A stretch of 64,000 bases of DNA from Sphingobacterium sp. FBM7-1. Its GTDB lineage: Bacteria > Bacteroidota > Bacteroidia > Sphingobacteriales > Sphingobacteriaceae. Made by a program: the position numbers and the translations under genes. The notes under the pieces are model-generated. The model was not told the origin of the DNA, did no database searches, and saw nothing but the letters and a program-made list of their open reading frames with translations. The stretch covers positions 1-64,000 of the forward strand of contig NZ_JAJEWJ010000006.1 in NCBI RefSeq assembly GCF_020687765.1. Reading direction: 5' to 3'. Position 1 is the first letter of the stretch, and each line of letters starts with the position of its first letter. Shown here piece by piece: positions 36,607-46,213 of this stretch.

Positions 36607-37362
36607 ATGATTGAGATTCAAAATATATACAAATCATTTGGAGATAACGACGTTTTAAAAGGAATTGATGCCATTTTCGAGCCGGGTAAAGTGAACTTGA
36701 TTATCGGCGGATCCGGATCGGGCAAAAGTACGCTGTTAAAATGTATTGTCGGGCTTCATGAGCCCGATCAAGGAAAGGTGTTTTTCGATCAGCAAGCATT
36801 TACCGAAATGGACTTTGAAGAACGTGTGCCGATTCGCCGAAACATTGGTATGTTGTTCCAGAATTCTGCGCTGTTTGACTCCATGACTGTCGAACAAAAC
36901 ATTATGTTCGCCTTGAATATGTTTACCGATATGAGCCGCGCAGAGAAAATAGAACGGGCCAACTTCTGCTTGGACCGGGTGAATCTGAAAAATGTCAATA
37001 AGCTGTATCCATCGGAACTCTCTGGAGGTATGAAAAAAAGGGTAGGTATCGCACGGGCCATCAGTATGAGTCCGAAGTATTTATTTTGCGATGAACCCAA
37101 CTCCGGGCTCGACCCGGCTACTGCGATATTGATTGATGAGTTGATTCAGGAACTAACGGAAGAATATCAATGTACGACCGTGGTGGTAACGCACGACATG
37201 AACTCCGTCATGGGCATAGGCGATTACATCCTGTTTTTGTACCAAGGACAAAAATTTTGGGAGGGATCGAACGAGGAAATGTTGCGTTCGGATATTCAGG
37301 AGTTAAATGATTTTGTTTTTGCTAGTCCACTCATGAAAGCTGCACGAGATTCCATTAAATAA
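36607..37362 (+). CDS. mlaF: MlaF-like ABC transporter ATP-binding protein
   Basis: ATPase of the Mla-type lipid transporter, 251 residues. Walker A GGSGSGKST, signature LSGGMKKRVGIARA, Walker B YLFCDEPNSGLDP and the switch His in VVTHDMNS are intact. It forms a pair with mlaE. An MCE-domain substrate-binding protein (MlaD) is not found downstream here, so the third component must be elsewhere. Confidence 0.93.
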   Translation: MIEIQNIYKSFGDNDVLKGIDAIFEPGKVNLIIGGSGSGKSTLLKCIVGLHEPDQGKVFFDQQAFTEMDFEERVPIRRNIGMLFQNSALFDSMTVEQNIMFALNMFTDMSRAEKIERANFCLDRVNLKNVNKLYPSELSGGMKKRVGIARAISMSPKYLFCDEPNSGLDPATAILIDELIQELTEEYQCTTVVVTHDMNSVMGIGDYILFLYQGQKFWEGSNEEMLRSDIQELNDFVFASPLMKAARDSIK

Positions 37363-37378
37363 TGCCACATTTCCTTAT

Positions 37379-37386
37379 TATCTTTG
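37379..37386 (+). promoter_or_regulatory. -7 element of the methyltransferase gene
   Basis: TATCTTTG matches TAnnTTTG, 37 bases before the TTG start at 37424. Confidence 0.5.
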
Positions 37387-37423
37387 TGACGTTTTTTTAA
37401 ATCTTTGACTTTAACTGCGGAAA

Positions 37424-38326
37424 TTGACTTCTACAACAAACATACAACTTCTTACGCCCCAACATTGGGAGGATTATGAACTCATCGACTGTGGCGATTT
37501 TGAAAAGCTCGAACGCTTTGGCGATGTGATACTCATTCGTCCGGAACCCCAAGCCGTGTGGCCAAAAACATTAACCGAAGCGGAGTGGACAAATAAACAT
37601 CATATCCGTTTTAGAGGTCGTTCAGCAACTTCAGGAGAGTGGCTTAAGAAGCGCCCCAACATGCGAGACCGATGGCACATCGAATACCGCAATAACGACG
37701 TCGTTATTAAGTTCAGATTGGGATTAACGTCTTTCAAGCACGTAGGGATATTTCCCGAACAGGCTGTAAACTGGGATTATATTTCCGAATCTGTTAAATC
37801 ATTTCATACGCCCAATCCCAAAGTACTTAACCTATTTGCCTATACCGGCGGAGCGTCCCTGATCGCTAAAGCGGCTGGAGCGGACACCACGCATGTCGAT
37901 TCTATCAAGCAAGTAGTTACCTGGGCCAACGAGAATCAGGAACTATCGCAATTGGATAATATCCGTTGGGTCGTAGAGGACGCCCTGAAATTCGTGAAAA
38001 GAGAACTGAAGCGCGGTAATAAATACCAAGGTGTCATATTAGACCCTCCAGCTTACGGACATGGACCTAAAGGAGAAAAGTGGAAGCTCGAAGACCATAT
38101 TATGGAGATGATGCGGGAGGTGGTACAACTATTGGATCCGAAGGAACATTTTCTTATTTTAAATACCTATTCTTTAGGATTCTCATCGGTTATTGTGGAG
38201 AACCTTATACGGACTGCTTTCCCACAGGTAGAAAACCTGGAAATAGGAGAACTCTATTTACAGGCCACGGCAGGAAAGAAGCTTCCGTTAGGCGTATTTG
38301 GGAAATTTCGGAAAATAGTAGGTTAA
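37424..38326 (+). CDS. Class I SAM-dependent methyltransferase (RlmI/RlmK-like)
   Basis: A 300-residue Rossmann-fold methyltransferase. SAM motif I is VLNLFAYTGGASLIAKAAGA (about residue 136), followed by acidic motif II THVDSIKQVVTWANEN and catalytic-type motif ILDPPAYGHGPKGEKW. The overall pattern resembles rRNA large-subunit cytosine methyltransferases, but the N-terminal region has no PUA domain, so the target is unknown. It uses a TTG start: an in-frame stop lies at 37412 and no ATG occurs until about residue 80. Confidence 0.83.
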   Translation: MTSTTNIQLLTPQHWEDYELIDCGDFEKLERFGDVILIRPEPQAVWPKTLTEAEWTNKHHIRFRGRSATSGEWLKKRPNMRDRWHIEYRNNDVVIKFRLGLTSFKHVGIFPEQAVNWDYISESVKSFHTPNPKVLNLFAYTGGASLIAKAAGADTTHVDSIKQVVTWANENQELSQLDNIRWVVEDALKFVKRELKRGNKYQGVILDPPAYGHGPKGEKWKLEDHIMEMMREVVQLLDPKEHFLILNTYSLGFSSVIVENLIRTAFPQVENLEIGELYLQATAGKKLPLGVFGKFRKIVG

Positions 38327-38330
38327 TTCG

Positions 38331-40103
38331 CTATGTCGTCTGTATTTGTAAGTCTGTTTCATAAGCACCTAGACTCGATAAGAAGCTAGCCGTTTCTTTA
38401 AAGCCGAACTTTTCCATGTCGCTTGTAAGGGTTTGATAGTATGCCAAGCCCTTCATCATTTGATCTCGGAATTTTTGAACAACCTTTTGCTTTTTTACAT
38501 CGTCTGCGCTATCTTTCATTAAATTTTTTAGATAATCTGCATAAAGCTGTAATTCGTTCAGAAAAATATGGGATCTTTCCTTGAGCGCCAATGGCCGGCG
38601 ACCATAGATATGGTCGACCATTTCTTTTAAGGTATATGCCCCCTTAAAATATGCGGTGTTGGGGCCTGGGCAGATCGATACTGCGGTATTTTCTCTGGGC
38701 TTCTGTATGTCGTATTTTAGGTAAGCAGACACGGCGAGCCCTTCACATAAACAAGTTTTTGCCGTGATCTTATCGAAGCGTTCCTGAAACACAGCTTCCG
38801 GAAGTTCTAGACGGTGTAATTCTTTGATTTTAGCGTGTTGATAGACACGGGAAGCAGTACATATCGGTTCGTCGGTAAACTCCGTATTAGACACGAGGTA
38901 TTTTTTTGTACATGGACTTCCCGGAACGCCTTTAGCGATACGTTCCATCCTTTTCTGTTCCGCTGTGCTGCCTTTGAAATTATTGAAAGGAACCCCCAGT
39001 GGAGAAGAATCACTTAAATAGAAATCTGATTGATCCGACGCGATTAATTTAGTTAAGGTGTCCTCATCCACCGTCGTTGCCTCGGGAACCAATAAGAAAG
39101 GCGAACCCCAGCCGGCACTATCAAGGCCGTAATGCGCTAAAAGAAAGGCCTGTTCTTCTGCCGTTCCTATCCCTCCCTGTACCGCAAATTTGATGGGTAG
39201 CGTATGGTAGTCCGATATACCTTTTTCCAGAAGCGCTGTTTTATAAATAGCAGCAAGCTCTTGAATAAGCTCGTCTTTCTTTTGTTTAAACTCTTCTAGG
39301 ATAGGTCCTAATAAGTAACCTTCCGTTGCAAAGGCATGTCCTCCGCAGTTTAAACCCGATTCAATACGGAATTCCGAAATCCAAAGTCCTTTTTTTGCCA
39401 GGTATTTTGCCTGAATGTAAGCCGAACGGTAGTCCGATACTTTTAAGATAATTTTCTTTTCCAACACCCCGTGTCGATTGGGAAAAAATGAAGGAAGTTC
39501 CGTTAGGTAATTATAAAGACGCGGATTCATCCCTGCCGAGAGGACTACGGAAGAACGTAAATTGGAATTGGCGAAACCACGTAATGCCGCTAACGCGTCC
39601 GAATATTTTTCGTCTAACATATTTCCTTTAGCATCCACATTCAGCTTATCAACCTTTGCCATGATATTGACATCGATATCTCCCGGGACAATCGACGCTT
39701 TAAGTTCTTCCTGTAAGGCTTTTTGTTCGAGAACATCTTGCGTGCCGAGCATTTTTTTATAGCGCTGTTTACTCCAGTCGTGCTCCGGCAAGAGCTCAAA
39801 ATATTTGGTTAAGTCCGAATTTGGCGAAAAATCCTCCTGCTTAATATGAAAGATTTGGTTGTCGATAATTTGTTGTACGAGATTGAGGTATGCGGTAATT
39901 CGTTTTGCTCGGTAATCCTCTTCCGTCTTTTTGATCGGACTATAATAGAACTGATTCTCCTTTGCATAGAATGCCCGAATACGCTCGATAAGTTCGTCGT
40001 CTACAATAGACATAACCGAAGATATTCCGAATTTCGCCACTTTTAAAGGCGAATCTATGGAAAAAGCTAACCCTAAAACGGGAATGTGGAACGTGTGTTT
40101 CAT
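38331..40103 (-). CDS. Protein of unknown function resembling an NPD/IMPDH-type TIM-barrel flavoenzyme
   Basis: 590 residues, start ATG 40103. I do not recognise a named family. The opening HIPVLGLAFSIDSPLKVAKFGISSVMSIVDDELIE looks like the first strands of 2-nitropropane dioxygenase-like enzymes. RIESGLNCGGHAFAT (about 247-260) resembles their central GGH region, and FAVQGGIGTAEEQAFLL (about 306-322) a phosphate-binding loop. The C-terminal half has six cysteines (398, 415, 451, 453, 478 and the GGH Cys253), several in short motifs (SPCTKK, EPICTAS, KTCLCEG, SICPGPN), suggesting a metal or iron-sulfur site. Neighbours (a methyltransferase and a DUF4382 lipoprotein) give no clue. The enzymatic role is inference. 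Confidence 0.7.
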   Translation of the reverse strand: MKHTFHIPVLGLAFSIDSPLKVAKFGISSVMSIVDDELIERIRAFYAKENQFYYSPIKKTEEDYRAKRITAYLNLVQQIIDNQIFHIKQEDFSPNSDLTKYFELLPEHDWSKQRYKKMLGTQDVLEQKALQEELKASIVPGDIDVNIMAKVDKLNVDAKGNMLDEKYSDALAALRGFANSNLRSSVVLSAGMNPRLYNYLTELPSFFPNRHGVLEKKIILKVSDYRSAYIQAKYLAKKGLWISEFRIESGLNCGGHAFATEGYLLGPILEEFKQKKDELIQELAAIYKTALLEKGISDYHTLPIKFAVQGGIGTAEEQAFLLAHYGLDSAGWGSPFLLVPEATTVDEDTLTKLIASDQSDFYLSDSSPLGVPFNNFKGSTAEQKRMERIAKGVPGSPCTKKYLVSNTEFTDEPICTASRVYQHAKIKELHRLELPEAVFQERFDKITAKTCLCEGLAVSAYLKYDIQKPRENTAVSICPGPNTAYFKGAYTLKEMVDHIYGRRPLALKERSHIFLNELQLYADYLKNLMKDSADDVKKQKVVQKFRDQMMKGLAYYQTLTSDMEKFGFKETASFLSSLGAYETDLQIQTT

Positions 40104-40170
40104 ATCTACTGTGTATCCCTACAAAATAAGGGAATCCGAGAGGATGATAAAATAACGTTCGCACTATATA

Positions 40171-40192
40171 AAAATGATTTAGGTCATTTTTT
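40171..40192 (-). terminator. Possible terminator of the DUF4382 lipoprotein gene
   Basis: AAAAATGA and TCATTTTT arms (about 40170-40191) around TTTAGG form an 8-bp A/T-rich hairpin. It lies about 100 bases after the stop codon. Confidence 0.35.
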
Positions 40193-40290
40193 GACAAAAA
40201 GTCGAATATTGCGATGGACGAGGATAAAGACGGCATCCGGGCCACTATTCGATGGCATGAATAGAACCCGAATGCTATTTCAAAATATTA

Positions 40291-41064
40291 TCAAGAAGTT
40301 AGATCGAGCGTAATCGTGCCTACATCCTTCGCAATACCTGTTTCGACGATAACCCCTTCCATGGTACTATTCTCATATGCATCATTTTCAGGTTCGATAA
40401 TAATGGTGTATGTCCCGTCTTCTACACCCGGAAAGTAAAACTTGCCATCTGCATTTGTAACGGCACCAATACGCTCACCATCAACTACAATATATGTTTT
40501 GGGCGCAGCGTCCAAAGGCATGACCACACCGTGTATAGCCCCCGAAACAGCCTCCGGTATTGCCCGAACGACGGGTTTTAGGCTATATTCGCCATTACCT
40601 TGTTGTACAATGGAATTCGCGACGTCAAAATCCAACAAAAGGGTGTACGCTACGTTAGGAATTAATTCGTCATGTACTTTAATTTTAACACCAGAACTTT
40701 GCCCGCTTGGGGTGAACAACGGGTGATGTTCACCGTCGACGATAATTTCATTGCCTTCATCATCCAATATCAATCTGACTTCTTGCAAGCGGCCCGAAGC
40801 TACCGTTTCATTGGCTAACAACGTGTCTTTACCCATCGAGAATTCTAAAATGTCGAAAGGTTCATTGTCGTCAACATCAAGAGTTGTACGCCCGTTACTC
40901 GTCAATATCTCAATCTTATCGATATTGAGCAATACGGCATCATATCGCCCGGGTGCGTCCGTTATCTTTACCGATACCGGAGTTCTATTTGTTTTAGAGT
41001 CATCACTTTCACAGGAGCTTAAAAATGCCAAAGCGGCTAAGCCAGTAAATAATATTGTTTTCAT
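40291..41064 (-). CDS. DUF4382 lipoprotein with C-terminal carboxypeptidase-regulatory-like domain
   Basis: A predicted lipoprotein: the ATG at 41064 gives a signal with lipobox (ALAFLSSCESDD, Cys18); the longer reading from 41112 would bury it. The mature protein starts with a DUF4382 domain (VKITDAPGRYDAVLLNIDKIEI to about residue 160). A beta-sandwich domain follows (AIHGVVMPLDAAPKTYIVVDG, GKFYFPGVEDGTYTIIIEP), like the carboxypeptidase D regulatory or SpaA type. About 257 residues. Function is unknown, surface or periplasmic location is inferred. Confidence 0.85.
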   Translation of the reverse strand: MKTILFTGLAALAFLSSCESDDSKTNRTPVSVKITDAPGRYDAVLLNIDKIEILTSNGRTTLDVDDNEPFDILEFSMGKDTLLANETVASGRLQEVRLILDDEGNEIIVDGEHHPLFTPSGQSSGVKIKVHDELIPNVAYTLLLDFDVANSIVQQGNGEYSLKPVVRAIPEAVSGAIHGVVMPLDAAPKTYIVVDGERIGAVTNADGKFYFPGVEDGTYTIIIEPENDAYENSTMEGVIVETGIAKDVGTITLDLTS

Positions 41065-41066
41065 AT

Positions 41067-41074
41067 CAAAACTA
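41067..41074 (-). promoter_or_regulatory. -7 element abutting the DUF4382 gene start
   Basis: TAGTTTTG on the minus strand ends 2 bases before the ATG at 41064, too close for a normal leader, so either leaderless transcription or a chance match. Confidence 0.4.
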
Positions 41075-41123
41075 GATTTTGTATATGATATAGATTGCAA
41101 AACGAATGCCAAAAGCCAGCTAT

Positions 41124-41966
41124 TTACTCGAAAACAATGGTCTTATTACCCTGTAGCATCACTCGGTCTTCCGTCAGTAACTGAATCGCTTGGCTGAGCA
41201 CCGCTTTTTCGATTTCCTTCCCGGCGGTAACCAGGTCAGGCACATCGTAGCTGTGGTTGATCGATTTCGTACGTTGCACAATGATAGGACCTTCATCGAG
41301 GTCGTTCGTGACATAATGCGCCGTTGCCCCGATAATCTTCACCCCCCGTTTATACGCCTGCCGGTAGGGATTAGCACCGATAAATGCCGGAAGGAAAGAA
41401 TGGTGAATATTGATCAACTTATTCTCAAATTTCGCCACGAAAGTAGGAGAGAGGATCCGCATAAACTTCGCTAGGACGATATAATCCGTTTGATAGGGCA
41501 TAATCGTTTCTGCCAGCTCTTGTTCAAACGCTTCTCGGCTTTTGTCTTCGTGCGAAACATAATGATAGGGAATATCGAATTTTTCTGTAAACTCCTTCAG
41601 CACTTCATAGTTTCCGATAACGGCTTGTACAGACGCATTCAGTGTCATGAAAAAATGGCGAACTAAGATATCCGCCAGGCAATGATGCTCTTTAGTAACC
41701 AAAATAACAATCTTCTTTTCGCGGGCCGGGTTGATGGAAACCTGAGCACCGGCAGGCAAGTTGATCTCCAGATCCTGTTGTAGTAAGGAGGCTTCAGCGG
41801 GTACGCCACTGCATACCACACGGACAAAGAATTTTCGGTTTTCTTCATCCACAAACTCACGCATTGTGACAATATTCAAGTGATGCTTAGCGATTACTTG
41901 AGCCACACTGGCGACCAAGCCCACTGCATCTTGGCACTGGATTAATATTAAGGTTTGGTTGTTCAT
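41124..41966 (-). CDS. purU: Formyltetrahydrofolate deformylase
   Basis: Hydrolyses 10-formyl-THF to THF and formate, balancing one-carbon pools. An N-terminal ACT domain (about 1-80) is followed by the formyl transferase domain with INIHHSFLPAF and the catalytic Asp in TNDLDEGPII. 280 residues, normal. It lies 32 bases after parE and is probably the last gene of accD-parE-purU. Confidence 0.94.
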   Translation of the reverse strand: MNNQTLILIQCQDAVGLVASVAQVIAKHHLNIVTMREFVDEENRKFFVRVVCSGVPAEASLLQQDLEINLPAGAQVSINPAREKKIVILVTKEHHCLADILVRHFFMTLNASVQAVIGNYEVLKEFTEKFDIPYHYVSHEDKSREAFEQELAETIMPYQTDYIVLAKFMRILSPTFVAKFENKLINIHHSFLPAFIGANPYRQAYKRGVKIIGATAHYVTNDLDEGPIIVQRTKSINHSYDVPDLVTAGKEIEKAVLSQAIQLLTEDRVMLQGNKTIVFE

Positions 41967-41998
41967 TATTTATGTTATCATAAAAACTGTCGCGTTTT

Positions 41999-43858
41999 TT
42001 AAGACGCAACAGCAGCTTTCGCAAGTTCTTCTTCTAGATCGATTTCGATACGGAGGTTTTCAACAATATGTTTTTGTCGGTCGGGCGTGTTTTTACCCAT
42101 ATAATACTCCAGTAATTGCGGTAGTTTATTCTCTTTCGATAGAATAACGGGGTCTAACCGCATATCTTTACCAATGAAAAGTCCGAATTCAGACGGAGAT
42201 ATTTCACCCAAGCCTTTAAAGCGGGTGATTTCTGGTTTACCTCCTAATTTAGCAATTGCTCGTTGGCGTTCCTCGTCCGAGTAGCAGTAGATTGTTTCCT
42301 TTTTATTGCGCACCCGGAATAGGGGTGTTTGCAAAATAGATACATGCCCCGCCTTCACCAGATCTGGGAAAAATTGCAAAAAGAAGGTGAGCAGCAGCAA
42401 ACGGATATGCATACCATCGACATCCGCATCCGTCGCGATGACGATATTATTATACCGTAAGCCATCCAGTCCGTCCTCGATATTCAGCGCGTGTTGCAAT
42501 AAATTAAATTCCTCATTCTCATAGACAATCTTCTTCGACATGCCGTAGGAATTGAGCGGTTTACCTTTCAAACTGAACACCGCCTGGGTCTGTACATCCC
42601 GTGATTTTGTAATGGAGCCACTCGCAGAATCTCCCTCGGTAATAAACAAGGTTGTTTCTTGGTTGCGTTCATTTTTGTCATTAAAGTGAATCTTGCAGTC
42701 GCGGAGTTTTCGATTATGTAAAGAAGCTTTTTTAGCACGCTCATTAGCCAACTTCTTAATGCCAGCAATATCTTTTCGCTCCCGCTCCGATTGCAAAATA
42801 CGTTTTAACAGGGCCTCTGCCGTAGCCGCGTTTTTATGCAGATAGTCATCCAGCGCCTTCTTTACGAAATCGTTGATGAACGTACGTACGGTTGGACCGT
42901 CCGGTCCGATGTTTTGCGAACCGAGTTTTGTTTTCGTCTGCGACTCGAATACCGGCTCCTGCACTTTAATGGCAATGGCGCCAATAATGGAGGAGCGTAT
43001 ATCGGATGCATCAAATTCTTTTTTATAAAATTCGCGTATGGTCTTAACGATCGCTTCACGGAAAGCCGCTTGGTGTGTACCACCTTGTGTGGTATGTTGT
43101 CCATTGACAAACGAATAGTATTCCTCGCCATACTGTTGTCCATGGGTCAGCGCTATTTCAATATCCTCTCCCTTCAAGTGGATAATACCATAACGCATAG
43201 ACTCCGCATCAATATTGCGCTCCAGCAAGTCCTTTAAACCGTTTTCCGAAACAAACTTTTGTCCGTTGAAACTGATAGTCAGCCCCGAATTAAGGAATAC
43301 ATAATTCCATATCATGTTTTCAACAAACTCCGTGCGGAACTTATAATTTCGGAAAATAGTCTCATCCGGATAGAAACTTGTTGCGGTGCCGTTTCGTTGC
43401 GTTGTTTCTTTCTGCTCGTCGTTTACCAATTCGCCACGCTGAAATTGCGCGATACGCGTAATCCCCTGTCGGTATGATTGCACGGTAAACTGATCGGAAA
43501 GCGCATTAACGGCTTTTGTACCCACACCATTTAGTCCCACAGATTTTTGGAAAGCTTTACTATCATACTTACCGCCGGTATTGATTTTCGAAACCACGTC
43601 CACCACCGAGCCGATCGGAATACCGCGGCCATAATCCCGTACAGCCACTTTATTATCGTGTACGGTGATTTCTATGGTTTTTCCAGCTCCCATGACAAAC
43701 TCGTCAATCGAGTTGTCGACAATCTCCTTCAGCAAGACGTAGATGCCATCATCATAAGCAGAGCCATCACCCAACTTACCGATATACATACCCGGACGTA
43801 GACGGATATGTTCTTTCCAATCTAAGGAACGTATACTGTCTTCGTTATATGCCGTCAT
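41999..43858 (-). CDS. parE: DNA topoisomerase IV subunit B
   Basis: ATPase subunit of topoisomerase IV. The 619-residue length and sequence style match Bacteroidota ParE rather than the longer GyrB. GHKL motifs are [19 protein letters not shown] and [15 protein letters not shown]. The TOPRIM region shows TEGDSASGS and [17 protein letters not shown]. parC is not adjacent in this window. It starts 11 bases after accD. Confidence 0.92.
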   Translation of the reverse strand: MTAYNEDSIRSLDWKEHIRLRPGMYIGKLGDGSAYDDGIYVLLKEIVDNSIDEFVMGAGKTIEITVHDNKVAVRDYGRGIPIGSVVDVVSKINTGGKYDSKAFQKSVGLNGVGTKAVNALSDQFTVQSYRQGITRIAQFQRGELVNDEQKETTQRNGTATSFYPDETIFRNYKFRTEFVENMIWNYVFLNSGLTISFNGQKFVSENGLKDLLERNIDAESMRYGIIHLKGEDIEIALTHGQQYGEEYYSFVNGQHTTQGGTHQAAFREAIVKTIREFYKKEFDASDIRSSIIGAIAIKVQEPVFESQTKTKLGSQNIGPDGPTVRTFINDFVKKALDDYLHKNAATAEALLKRILQSERERKDIAGIKKLANERAKKASLHNRKLRDCKIHFNDKNERNQETTLFITEGDSASGSITKSRDVQTQAVFSLKGKPLNSYGMSKKIVYENEEFNLLQHALNIEDGLDGLRYNNIVIATDADVDGMHIRLLLLTFFLQFFPDLVKAGHVSILQTPLFRVRNKKETIYCYSDEERQRAIAKLGGKPEITRFKGLGEISPSEFGLFIGKDMRLDPVILSKENKLPQLLEYYMGKNTPDRQKHIVENLRIEIDLEEELAKAAVAS

Positions 43859-43869
43859 AAGGTTTTTCC

Positions 43870-44712
43870 CTATTTAACCAATCGTAAATAACTCGATACT
43901 TTATCTTTAAGATTCCGTCGGTCTACAATAAAATCTAGGAAACCATGTTCCAATACAAATTCTGATGTTTGAAAGCCTTTGGGCAAATCTTTTTTGATTG
44001 TTTCCTTAATTACACGCGGACCAGCAAATCCAATCAACGCGCCGGGTTCAGCAATATTAATATCACCCAGCATCGCATAGGAAGCCGTTACTCCCCCCGT
44101 CGTCGGATCAGTCAATAAACATACATAAGGTATTTTGGCCTGCGCTAGCAAGGCTAATTTTGCTGATGTTTTCGCCATTTGCATCAAAGAAAACGCTGCT
44201 TCCATCATGCGTGCCCCGCCAGATTTCGATATCAACATGAACGGGATTTTATGGGCAATACAATAATCAATAGCGCGCGCGATTTTTTCGCCAACCACCG
44301 ATCCCATCGACCCGCCGATAAACGTGAAATCCATACAGGCAATCACGATATCTGCTCCATTCATCTTGCCCTGCGCACAACGGATAGCATCTTTTAAACC
44401 CGTTTTCGCCTGGCTATCCGCTAAGCGGACCGGGTAGGGTTTCGTGTCAGCAAATTGAAGCGGATCTCCCGATGTCAAATTTTCAAATAGCTCGGTGTAA
44501 TTGTTGTTGTCGAAAAGGATAGAAAAATAGGCTGCAGAGCCAATACGGATATGGTAATCACAATATTGACAGACATATTGATTTTCAATTTGTTCGCTGT
44601 TCAATAGCGGCTTTTTGCAGTTTGGACATTTATTCCACATGCCGTCAGGCGCTTCCTTTTTATTTTCGGTCGCAGTACTGATTCCTGCCTTGTTTCTTTT
44701 AAACCAACTCAT
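43870..44712 (-). CDS. accD: Acetyl-CoA carboxylase carboxyltransferase subunit beta
   Basis: Makes malonyl-CoA for fatty acid synthesis, in complex with AccA. The N-terminal zinc ribbon is intact (Cys29, 32, 48 and 51, in KCPNCKKP and YVCQYC). The crotonase-like domain includes [18 protein letters not shown] and [12 protein letters not shown]. 280 residues, normal. It leads a probable operon with parE and purU, with a -7 element at 44735-44742. Confidence 0.96.
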   Translation of the reverse strand: MSWFKRNKAGISTATENKKEAPDGMWNKCPNCKKPLLNSEQIENQYVCQYCDYHIRIGSAAYFSILFDNNNYTELFENLTSGDPLQFADTKPYPVRLADSQAKTGLKDAIRCAQGKMNGADIVIACMDFTFIGGSMGSVVGEKIARAIDYCIAHKIPFMLISKSGGARMMEAAFSLMQMAKTSAKLALLAQAKIPYVCLLTDPTTGGVTASYAMLGDINIAEPGALIGFAGPRVIKETIKKDLPKGFQTSEFVLEHGFLDFIVDRRNLKDKVSSYLRLVK

Positions 44713-44734
44713 AAGATCACGATAATTCGGATTA

Positions 44735-44742
44735 CAAACTTA
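44735..44742 (-). promoter_or_regulatory. -7 element of accD
   Basis: TAAGTTTG on the minus strand matches TAnnTTTG, 22 bases before the ATG. Confidence 0.55.
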
Positions 44743-44867
44743 GATAAAATGCCTAGCATTCACGAATGCCAAGGGGAAAAAATTACCGATAGTAGCAACC
44801 TACAATCAATATTTAATTTAAAAAATAAAGGAATGATGAAATTAGGGAAGTAAAAAGAAGAAGAAAG

Positions 44868-44878
44868 AAAAAAAAATA
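44868..44878 (-). terminator. U-run ending the SRP RNA
   Basis: On the minus strand the RNA's closing helix is followed directly by a run of eight or nine T, so the RNA stem itself acts as the terminator hairpin. Confidence 0.75.
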
Positions 44879-44975
44879 GGCAAGCTACTCCTATCGCACC
44901 GCTCAACCTAATACCCTTGCTTTGTTCCCAACCTGGGGGAGTCAAAGGGAGCTGGTCGTAGGAGACTTGCCTGCC
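44879..44975 (-). ncRNA. ffs: Signal recognition particle RNA (4.5S type)
   Basis: The minus strand folds as a long hairpin: GGCAAG...CUUGCC closes it, then CUCCUA pairs with UAGGAG. The apical domain is diagnostic: CCAGG, stem UUG, tetraloop GGAA, stem CAA, then AGCA, which is the Ffh-binding symmetric loop of small bacterial SRP RNAs. The core is 93 bases, ends uncertain by a few. A -7 promoter element sits directly upstream (44977-44984) and a U-run downstream. No protein gene covers this gap of about 360 bases. Confidence 0.9.
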
Positions 44976-44976
44976 A

Positions 44977-44984
44977 CAAAAGTA
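44977..44984 (-). promoter_or_regulatory. -7 element of the SRP RNA gene
   Basis: TACTTTTG on the minus strand matches TAnnTTTG and lies 2-6 bases from the expected RNA 5' end, the right spacing for a start. Confidence 0.7.
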
Positions 44985-45071
44985 GTAAAAAAATCGTTTC
45001 CGGGAAAACTTTTTATGAACCATTACCTACGGGCTTGACTTTCAGTTATAAATAATCTCGACGTGCCTGTT

Positions 45072-46172
45072 TTATAGTATCCGGTATATTTTCCCGGGTA
45101 AAGAAAGGACGATGTTATTCATTTCCATTCCTAGTAATAGAAAGGCTAATTTACTCAGGGGCCAATCCAAATGACGCGCGATCTCATCTACAGAAGCCTG
45201 CTCCCGTTCGCTCAGAAAATGATAAACCTGTTGTTCATCTTTGCTTAGTGGGTTTGTCAACAGCGGCAACTGTATTCCTTCCTTGTTAACCGGAACGGAT
45301 TTTTCCCAACCCATGAGGTAGGCCAGATCCTCCGCATGCCGGATGAGATGTGCCCGATGTGTTTTAATGAGATAATTGCAGCCGGCAGAATACTCCTGAT
45401 CTATCCCCCCAGGAAAAGCACATACATCTCGGTTATAGCTGTTAGCAATTTCTGCCGTAATCAGTGCGCCGCCTTTTTTTGCTGCCTCGACGACCACGGT
45501 AACGTCGGCTAGGCCAGCGATGATGCGGTTTCTAGCTGGGAAATTGTTGCGGTCCGGGATCGTCTCCGACGCGTACTCGGTAAGTAGGCCGCCGTTTTCC
45601 AGCATGCGAGAGGCTGCATCCCGATGAACAGCCGGATATATTCGATCGAGTCCATGCCCCAGTACGCCGATCGTCGGTATATGATGTCGGAGTGCCAGCC
45701 GATGCGCCTGTATATCTATTCCATACGCCAGTCCACTTACCACCTGTACCCCATAATCCTGCAACGCCGAAAGCAACTCTTCGCAAATCCGTTTTCCATA
45801 GGCGGTCGCATTTCGCGTACCCACAATACTGACGCATCGTTCTGGGTTTAAATCAGCGGACCCTTTGTAATACAACAAAAGCGGAGCATCTTCGCACTCC
45901 CGGAGTCGTCTGGGGTAATTGTTGTCTTCTATCCATAGGGCTTGGATATGGTGTTTTTCGATGAAAGCCAGCTCGCGTTCGGCCTCAGCTAGTGAATTTT
46001 TAGAAAGAATGGCGTCTACGGTTGCGTTCCGGATATAGGGAATAGCAAGTAGTTCTTTTTTTTTCGCTTCGAAAATATTGTCCACCGAACCACAATGTTC
46101 CAGTAAGGTACGCGCCGTCTTGGCGCCTACCCCTTTAATCTTAGTAAGGGCTATTTGTTTGAGCATGTTCAT
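45072..46172 (-). CDS. dprA: DNA processing protein DprA
   Basis: Loads RecA on incoming single-stranded DNA in natural transformation. An N-terminal helix-hairpin-helix-like region (LTKIKGVGAKTARTLL) precedes the Rossmann-type core with CVSIVGTRNATAYGKR, SGLAYGIDIQAHRLAL and ARNRIIAGLADVTVVVEA. A C-terminal winged-helix domain (VDEIARHLDWPLSKLAFLLLGME) follows. 366 residues, normal. Confidence 0.95.
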   Translation of the reverse strand: MNMLKQIALTKIKGVGAKTARTLLEHCGSVDNIFEAKKKELLAIPYIRNATVDAILSKNSLAEAERELAFIEKHHIQALWIEDNNYPRRLRECEDAPLLLYYKGSADLNPERCVSIVGTRNATAYGKRICEELLSALQDYGVQVVSGLAYGIDIQAHRLALRHHIPTIGVLGHGLDRIYPAVHRDAASRMLENGGLLTEYASETIPDRNNFPARNRIIAGLADVTVVVEAAKKGGALITAEIANSYNRDVCAFPGGIDQEYSAGCNYLIKTHRAHLIRHAEDLAYLMGWEKSVPVNKEGIQLPLLTNPLSKDEQQVYHFLSEREQASVDEIARHLDWPLSKLAFLLLGMEMNNIVLSLPGKIYRIL

Positions 46173-46213
46173 AATTCAGAAACCTAAAACTAAGGAATTT
46201 TATATAAAAACCC

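Noticed and set aside
40086..40313. 75-codon frame on the plus strand between the unknown flavoenzyme-like gene and the DUF4382 gene
   Set aside because: It overlaps both neighbours' ends and the possible terminator hairpin, with basic random composition.
44760..45023. 87-codon reading frame on the minus strand
   Set aside because: It lies over the SRP RNA gene and has no protein features.
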